Assembly: GCF_910592395.1 (NCBI RefSeq) | Contig: NC_088308.1 | Coordinates: 374,001 to 438,000 of the forward strand | Origin: Lineus longissimus | Lineage: Eukaryota > Nemertea > Pilidiophora > Heteronemertea > Lineidae | Length of the DNA: 64,000 nt | Direction: 5' to 3' | Shown here: positions 58,893-64,000 of the stretch, one piece after another | Position numbering within the stretch: the stretch's first letter is position 1 | Layout: each line of letters starts with the position of its first letter | Made by a program: the position numbers and the translations under genes | The notes under the pieces: generated by a model | Seen by the model: only the letters and a program-made list of their open reading frames with translations | Told to the model about the DNA's origin: nothing | Database searches by the model: none

Positions 58893-59964
58893 TGTATTTA
58901 CCTATCTATAAGAGTTTTATGTGACATTGAGTTTCGACTAAGGCTGACTAAAGTGATGGCTCGATTCATACCTTCATATCATACAATAACAACTGGGTTA
59001 TTCACACAATCATGCTCTCTTATTTCAGACCTTGTCTTGAACAAGGTCACAGAAAGGTATAATACAGTCACCTGCCGAGTTCTATGTAACAATGAGACCT
59101 ATTTCTTGCAAAACATTTGATGCAGTTCTTATAAAACATGTCTGATGTTGTAATATCAACATAAAAAGAGAGGAGAGTAAATGAGAAAGAGGAGATTTTA
59201 CAGGACCTCTATGTTTTGAAAACCTATAAATCAAGTAAATATTTGCTAGACTGAGTATGTGGTAACCGACAGGTGTTTGAAACGATCTCGGCCGCGATTT
59301 AGCACCTAACATTTCTGTAGAGCTGCTAAAGTATCTTTTTTTGTCTACCTTAGCATTTTGTAAACGGATCTGTTAACAAAATGAAAACAGAACCCGAACT
59401 TGCTGAGATGAATTGCATTCCTGCTTGCAAGGGTTGTAAACCTAGGTGTTTAGTTTACCTTCAGGAAAGTACATACTGCACTGGAGTTAGATCACATATC
59501 AATGTGAAAAAAAATTGAAATAATGTTTTGGCACCACTACCTGCATTGGGCACATCTAAAGAACTACCTACTTTAGTTATAAGGCCTAGCTTATTCAATC
59601 GATGCCTAGCTACCAGCACACTAACAATATTCCTACACTTATTCCTAATGATAAAGGCAAAACATACTAGTAAATGAATTTGAAATGAAGAAATCGTCGT
59701 GCCATGTTTACAAACCTGTATGCCATATCCTTCAAAATGAAAACACACTAGAATCCTTTCGAAGCAAAGTATTCCAAAACAACAATCACAAATCGATATA
59801 ACATGTGCAACACCTCTGCATTTCAGCTGACATGGGGCTGCATCAGCGACATGAAATCCTTCCTGTAATACAAAACTTCACAGTTCGAAACTTTAGAAAG
59901 CTGATTGTTTCGAATTCGAAACCAATGAAGCGGCCAAAAATATCACGATTTTTTTCATCAGCAA
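58893..59964. other. Sequence without recognised features
   Basis: No coding or RNA signal recognised between the retroelement and the minisatellite. Confidence 0.5.
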
Positions 59965-60121
59965 AACACTTTCCAGTTGTTACAATAGAAGAACACTTTC
60001 CAGTTGTTACAATAGAAGAACACTTTCCAGTTGTTACAATAGAAGAACACTTTCCAGTTGTTACAATAGAAGAACACTTTCCAGTTGTTACAATAGCAGA
60101 ACACTTTCCAGTTGTTACAAT
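59965..60121 (+). repeat. 27-bp minisatellite, six copies
   Basis: Units share cactttccagttgttacaat and begin at 59967, 59994, 60021, 60048, 60075 and 60102, with one substitution (gaag to gcag) in the fifth. Because 27 is a multiple of three, both strands stay open through the array (HFPVVTIEE on plus, IVTTGKCSS on minus) and give ORFs of 121 and 93 codons. The flanking parts of those frames have no protein-like features, so this is scored as a repeat and not a gene. Confidence 0.5.
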
Positions 60122-63100
60122 CAATATCCGCTGTTCCCTGTTTAAAATCCTTTTATTTGTTTTTAAGTGAAGATCACATTACACCATGGAGTTGATGTAC
60201 CTAGCACCGACATTGAATAGAAAATTATGACATGATGCCATTAAGAGCCAAGGATTTCCATTGAGGATGACTAGGAGCGCACGTGGTCGGAGCTCGCCTC
60301 TCCCGACAACCGCTGACGTCGCTTTCTCCTTGCCCTGCCAGACGTCAGTTTTTCGTTTGAGTCGCTTCCGCGGTATCTGTAACAATCACCAGCGACTGCA
60401 TTGCGAGTGAAAACATGACTCGATCTAACATTAATCACTGCAGTTGCATTCTCTGTTTGCATAATGGGACTCTTATCATTTCTATAAGACGGCAAAACTT
60501 CTAAGGCATCCACTGCCTACATCCTTAACAAAGACGCAAAAATGTCACGACAAGAAAAGGTTATGTGGCACTATGATAACTTGAATAGTGTATTTTTGAG
60601 TTCTGCTGATATAAATGGCATGAAAACACTGAAGCATGCAGCCTCTGAATGAGTGTCGCTGTGCATTGAGTGTCTAGAACATATTCTTTAAACTTTATTA
60701 TTCTGCATCAGAACCAGCAAGTTCTTGCCTCACCGGTTAAGAGCAGTACATAGTCAAACAGGTTGAAACTGTTCTCTTTTTAAAGCGGCACCTCTGGACA
60801 TTGATCGAGTTGCGTATTGATTGGGTAGGTGCTGATCATCTTTAATTCTGGCAGGATTCACTCAATGTATCCAAGAGACATGATATGCCTACTTTTAATT
60901 TGCTTGATCCACAAAGGGCGTGGTCCTCCAAAGCATCCAAGGCATCCAAACTGGTGTTTTACAGCCTGAGAGCAGCGCTTTGTGATCAGCTCTGAACAGG
61001 TTTGGAGTAACAAAGACGACGATATTGCAAACGTTTTAACTGTTTCGTCTCTGACATTAAACTTGAAATACATAGTTCCTATTGAATCACACGATGTGAC
61101 CTACAACCCATGCTCTTCATAATTCCCCACTTCAATGACATTTCAGGCAAAAATTAACAGAATGCATGCAACTGCTTAACAAACATCGAGAAAACGGATC
61201 AATCGTCCAGGATTGCCTCAACCACATAAACATTTTGGGAAGGAGTTTTCTCGATGTCAAATTTGTTAATTAGTAGTAGTTAGAAAGTGTTTGGCATATT
61301 AATAAATCACGAATGTTAATAATGATTACCAATAGTGACACCTGCAAGTGTGTGGTAAATCAGACTGGGAGTCTTTGCAAGATTATTGCCTACTGGGTGA
61401 CAATCAAACTTGTCAAATCTATTCGCCGGTTTCATCTCATGGCCAACAATGATCATAGCACATCGAATCGTCACGTGCGAATGGAAATGTGCAGTAGACT
61501 GGCTTGGCGCCACTCTACGAATGTCAGCTCATTTCGTCAGCCTCGGCGGACTAATATGCAGTCTCACATAAAGGGACATGAGATGCTGATGGTAAGGTCG
61601 TCGAGACACGTCATGTTTACACCATGTCCTGGTTAGCAGGAGGAGACGCACAACATTTTATGAGTATCTAGTGTGAGACAGTGGTTATATGGAACCTTTT
61701 ATTATCTTACATCTAACAATAAACGGCTTCGTATATGCCATACCGGATGGAACGCAAGTCTGCTACCCTCCTTAGGCCTTTCCCAAAAATATCAATACAA
61801 GAGACAAATATGACAAAGATGACCAAGGTGAGGGTAGTAGGTAGTTTGTCGATTAGCTCCTTGCCTGTGCTAATGTCAACGCCACGCCACTTAGCTGCAA
61901 GTGGTAGGTGACTGATCGTATTTGATAAAGTTACGGGAACAAGCTGACTATGCCCTCGGGGAAAAGGTATTCGGCCGTGTCCTGGCTTACGTGGTCACCA
62001 GGGTACGAAGGAATCTGTGGCCATGGTGGTGGGATATTAAAAACCGCTCAATCCTGATCTTATCAAGGTTATTAATCATTGCTTCTGTTATCAGAAACTA
62101 ATACCAGCAATTACTGGCAGATTAAACTACTTAATACATGAACAAGGTCAACATGGTCAGGGACGTGAGAGACGGATGCTGGAATATTGATTAAGGCTAG
62201 CGTGGACATATTGGAGTACGCTAAGGCAGTTCATCATTCACTTGGCGACATTGGAGCCCATGACCTTGTCAGACTGTCAAGCTGGAGAGCTCGGTGATAA
62301 GCCTGGGTCAGGTTCAACATCATGCACGAGATATTCACCATCATCATCATCATCATAGCACAGCTTCATATCACTTCAGTGTTTTTCCCTGTTACAAAAT
62401 CTTGATTTTTAAATTTTTTTTCCGCGTGTCGACCTCAGCCAAAATGATCTTGATCTCTGCCAATATCGATGTTCTTCTTGCGGGTAGATAGTATACAGGT
62501 GTAAGGCGTCAGTGGACCAGAGATATTAAATATTCAGAAGACATTTTTCTTATCGAGTATATGACCTCGGATTATGTGTTTCTTTCAACTTTCGTTATAA
62601 TGCGTCATCGAATAACGTGTGGGCGGGCACACTTTGTAGCTGACACTGTTGCTAAATCGAAAAGATTTCAACCAAGAAGCAACCGACATATGTCTGTTTC
62701 GAAATTAGTCTGATAAAACATAGGGAGTTGTATTATGATAAAAAAGCTCCATTACTAAAAAGGTAATATCGGACATCTCCGGCTTGCCCACGCGTTCTTT
62801 TTCAATTAACTCATATTGTACATTGTATAAAAAGGTCGTGCTTCAGAAATCTGCTGAAGAAATATACACTCCACTGACAAGGCGACTTAACAATGTAGAC
62901 AGTCATATCATTCATTATGGTTTATTCACTTCATTCTCGTAACCTTCACAGCATACTGCCCAAAGGCCAAATGACGCAAATCAAATTGAACTTTCTGATT
63001 TTCTGTGAAAAAAAGGTCAACAGGTGGGAAAAAAGCAATGTTATCTTTTGATCACATTGACTTTGATGTTGGGTGTCCTCCAACACCTTTCATATGAATA

Positions 63101-64000
63101 TCCCTTCAAAGACTAACAGTGATGTTGTTCAAGTATTGTTTAGATGTAATATGTTTTTCAAAGTGCAAATGACAGTTGATTTATAATGTTCCTATATCGT
63201 CACCCTCATAAAATAAATACCAAAGTCATTGTTTTACCAAATTGATATTTTCGCCTAAGTCAGCTCTTTACCACAAGAGTCACCTGTGGTAAAAGTGCTT
63301 AACTCTATGTCTCTTCTCCTAGTTTGTAGGAAGGTCAATGGAATAACTGCCTAAGTCAAGCTTGGGACCTACCTTATGACTAAATCAAACAAATGTGCCT
63401 TAGGCAGTTTTAAACTGAGCCACATGGCCACTCAAGAAACACTTCTCAATCAGAGCAGTTATTTCTTTGATTGGACACAAACTCTCAAGTGTTAAGTTGG
63501 AGAACTCTTTAAAAAAAGTTTTTAGCCTTTACTTTGTCATGTTTTTTATGACTTTCTTGCACCAGGTATACTAGATTGGCCAACATTAATATTGACCACA
63601 TGGTCCAGGAGGCTACATTCATGTTAGCAAAGAAGCAATGTCAGTAGGTTCACCATATGTACAGCATGGCTAGCAGTAAGCTCTTAACAAAGCTTCCCAT
63701 CAAGCTTCCAGCTTAAGTACTACTGGATAGTTCCCACTCCACTCCTCTTCACTATCTTATCGCACTAACTATTGGCTCGGAAGTGAAGCCTTGTTGTCAT
63801 CGGCGACGTGATGTGATAACGACCAGAACTAAGCGAATGTGATACTCAACAAGCACATATGGAGCAAGGCGAATCGATTGATCAACGCTGGCTCGGCATG
63901 CTTCGCGTTTGAATGATCTCCTTCATAGGACCAAATATAGCAAAGTTATAACTGTGCGCCACTAAAAGTACTGTTTTTTTTTTCAAGTAGTTGTAGTATG
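60122..64000. other. Right-hand sequence without recognised genes
   Basis: A (CAT)n microsatellite lies at about 62337-62357. A TATA-like tgtataaaaagg occurs at about 62825 on the plus strand, but with no identified gene downstream. An open frame of 107 codons (61313-61636) has no family signature. Confidence 0.5.

Noticed and set aside
59805-60170. Repeat protein with HFPVVTIEE units
   Set aside because: The open frame follows from a 27-bp period. Flanks are not protein-like and the opposite strand is just as open.
62820-62860. TATA-box promoter (tgtataaaaagg) followed by a cttcag/ctgaag hairpin
   Set aside because: No gene or transcript feature downstream on the plus strand; such motifs are common in AT-rich DNA.
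1-64000. A new multi-gene biological system
   Set aside because: Only one gene is supportable. The remaining structure is repeats and intronic or upstream sequence, and no set of neighbouring ORFs shows family signatures or organisation.

Overview
The window is animal (metazoan) genomic DNA: AT-rich, gene-poor, full of stop codons, with introns bounded by GT/AG, non-LTR retrotransposon debris, a TA-flanked MITE and several minisatellites. There is no prokaryotic, organellar or viral gene organisation. Only one protein-coding gene can be supported. It is a class A (rhodopsin-like) peptide GPCR on the minus strand whose closest family, by remembered motifs, is the leucokinin/lymnokinin (kinin) receptor. 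Kinin receptors are known from arthropods, molluscs, annelids and other protostomes. The repeat content would suit a marine lophotrochozoan, but the species is an inference and is not fixed by the sequence.

Layout, in the direction of transcription (right to left). 53796-64000 is upstream or 5'UTR-intron sequence holding two non-LTR retrotransposon 3' ends (about 58.3-58.9 kb) and a 27-bp minisatellite (59965-60121). The first coding exon (53019-53795, ATG at 53783) encodes the N-terminus and TM1-TM5. A 50,768-bp intron (2251-53018) follows. Exon 2 (2150-2250) encodes TM6, a 1,016-bp intron (1134-2149) follows, and exon 3 (1043-1133) encodes TM7. The three exons join in frame through good splice sites into 319 residues with every expected GPCR landmark. 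The C-terminal tail after helix 7 is not recognisable and probably lies beyond the left edge.

The giant intron carries nearly all of the interesting non-coding structure. From left to right this is: a 690-bp indel-free tandem duplication with a spacer made of a ~65-bp triplicate (5.4-7.2 kb); diverged relatives of the same module at 7.2-7.4 and 9.2-9.4 kb; a 178-bp pogo/Tc1-like MITE (10.24 kb); a 41-bp x3 array (12.2 kb); a 47-bp x2 array (20.15 kb); a 46-bp x4 array (27.2 kb); diverged tandem duplications (29.8 and 36.5 kb); overlapping inverted repeats (31.4 kb); a ten-copy 140-bp satellite array with no indels (39.1-40.5 kb) next to a 15-bp hairpin; a tRNA-like SINE head (44.1 kb); and an (AAT)n-tailed retroelement end (48.6 kb).

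I found no operon, defence island, CRISPR array, nested gene or recognisable new enzyme system. The many short ORFs have no convincing family signature and lengths compatible with chance. The most useful observations are the receptor with its 50.8-kb intron and the family of young repeats inside it.
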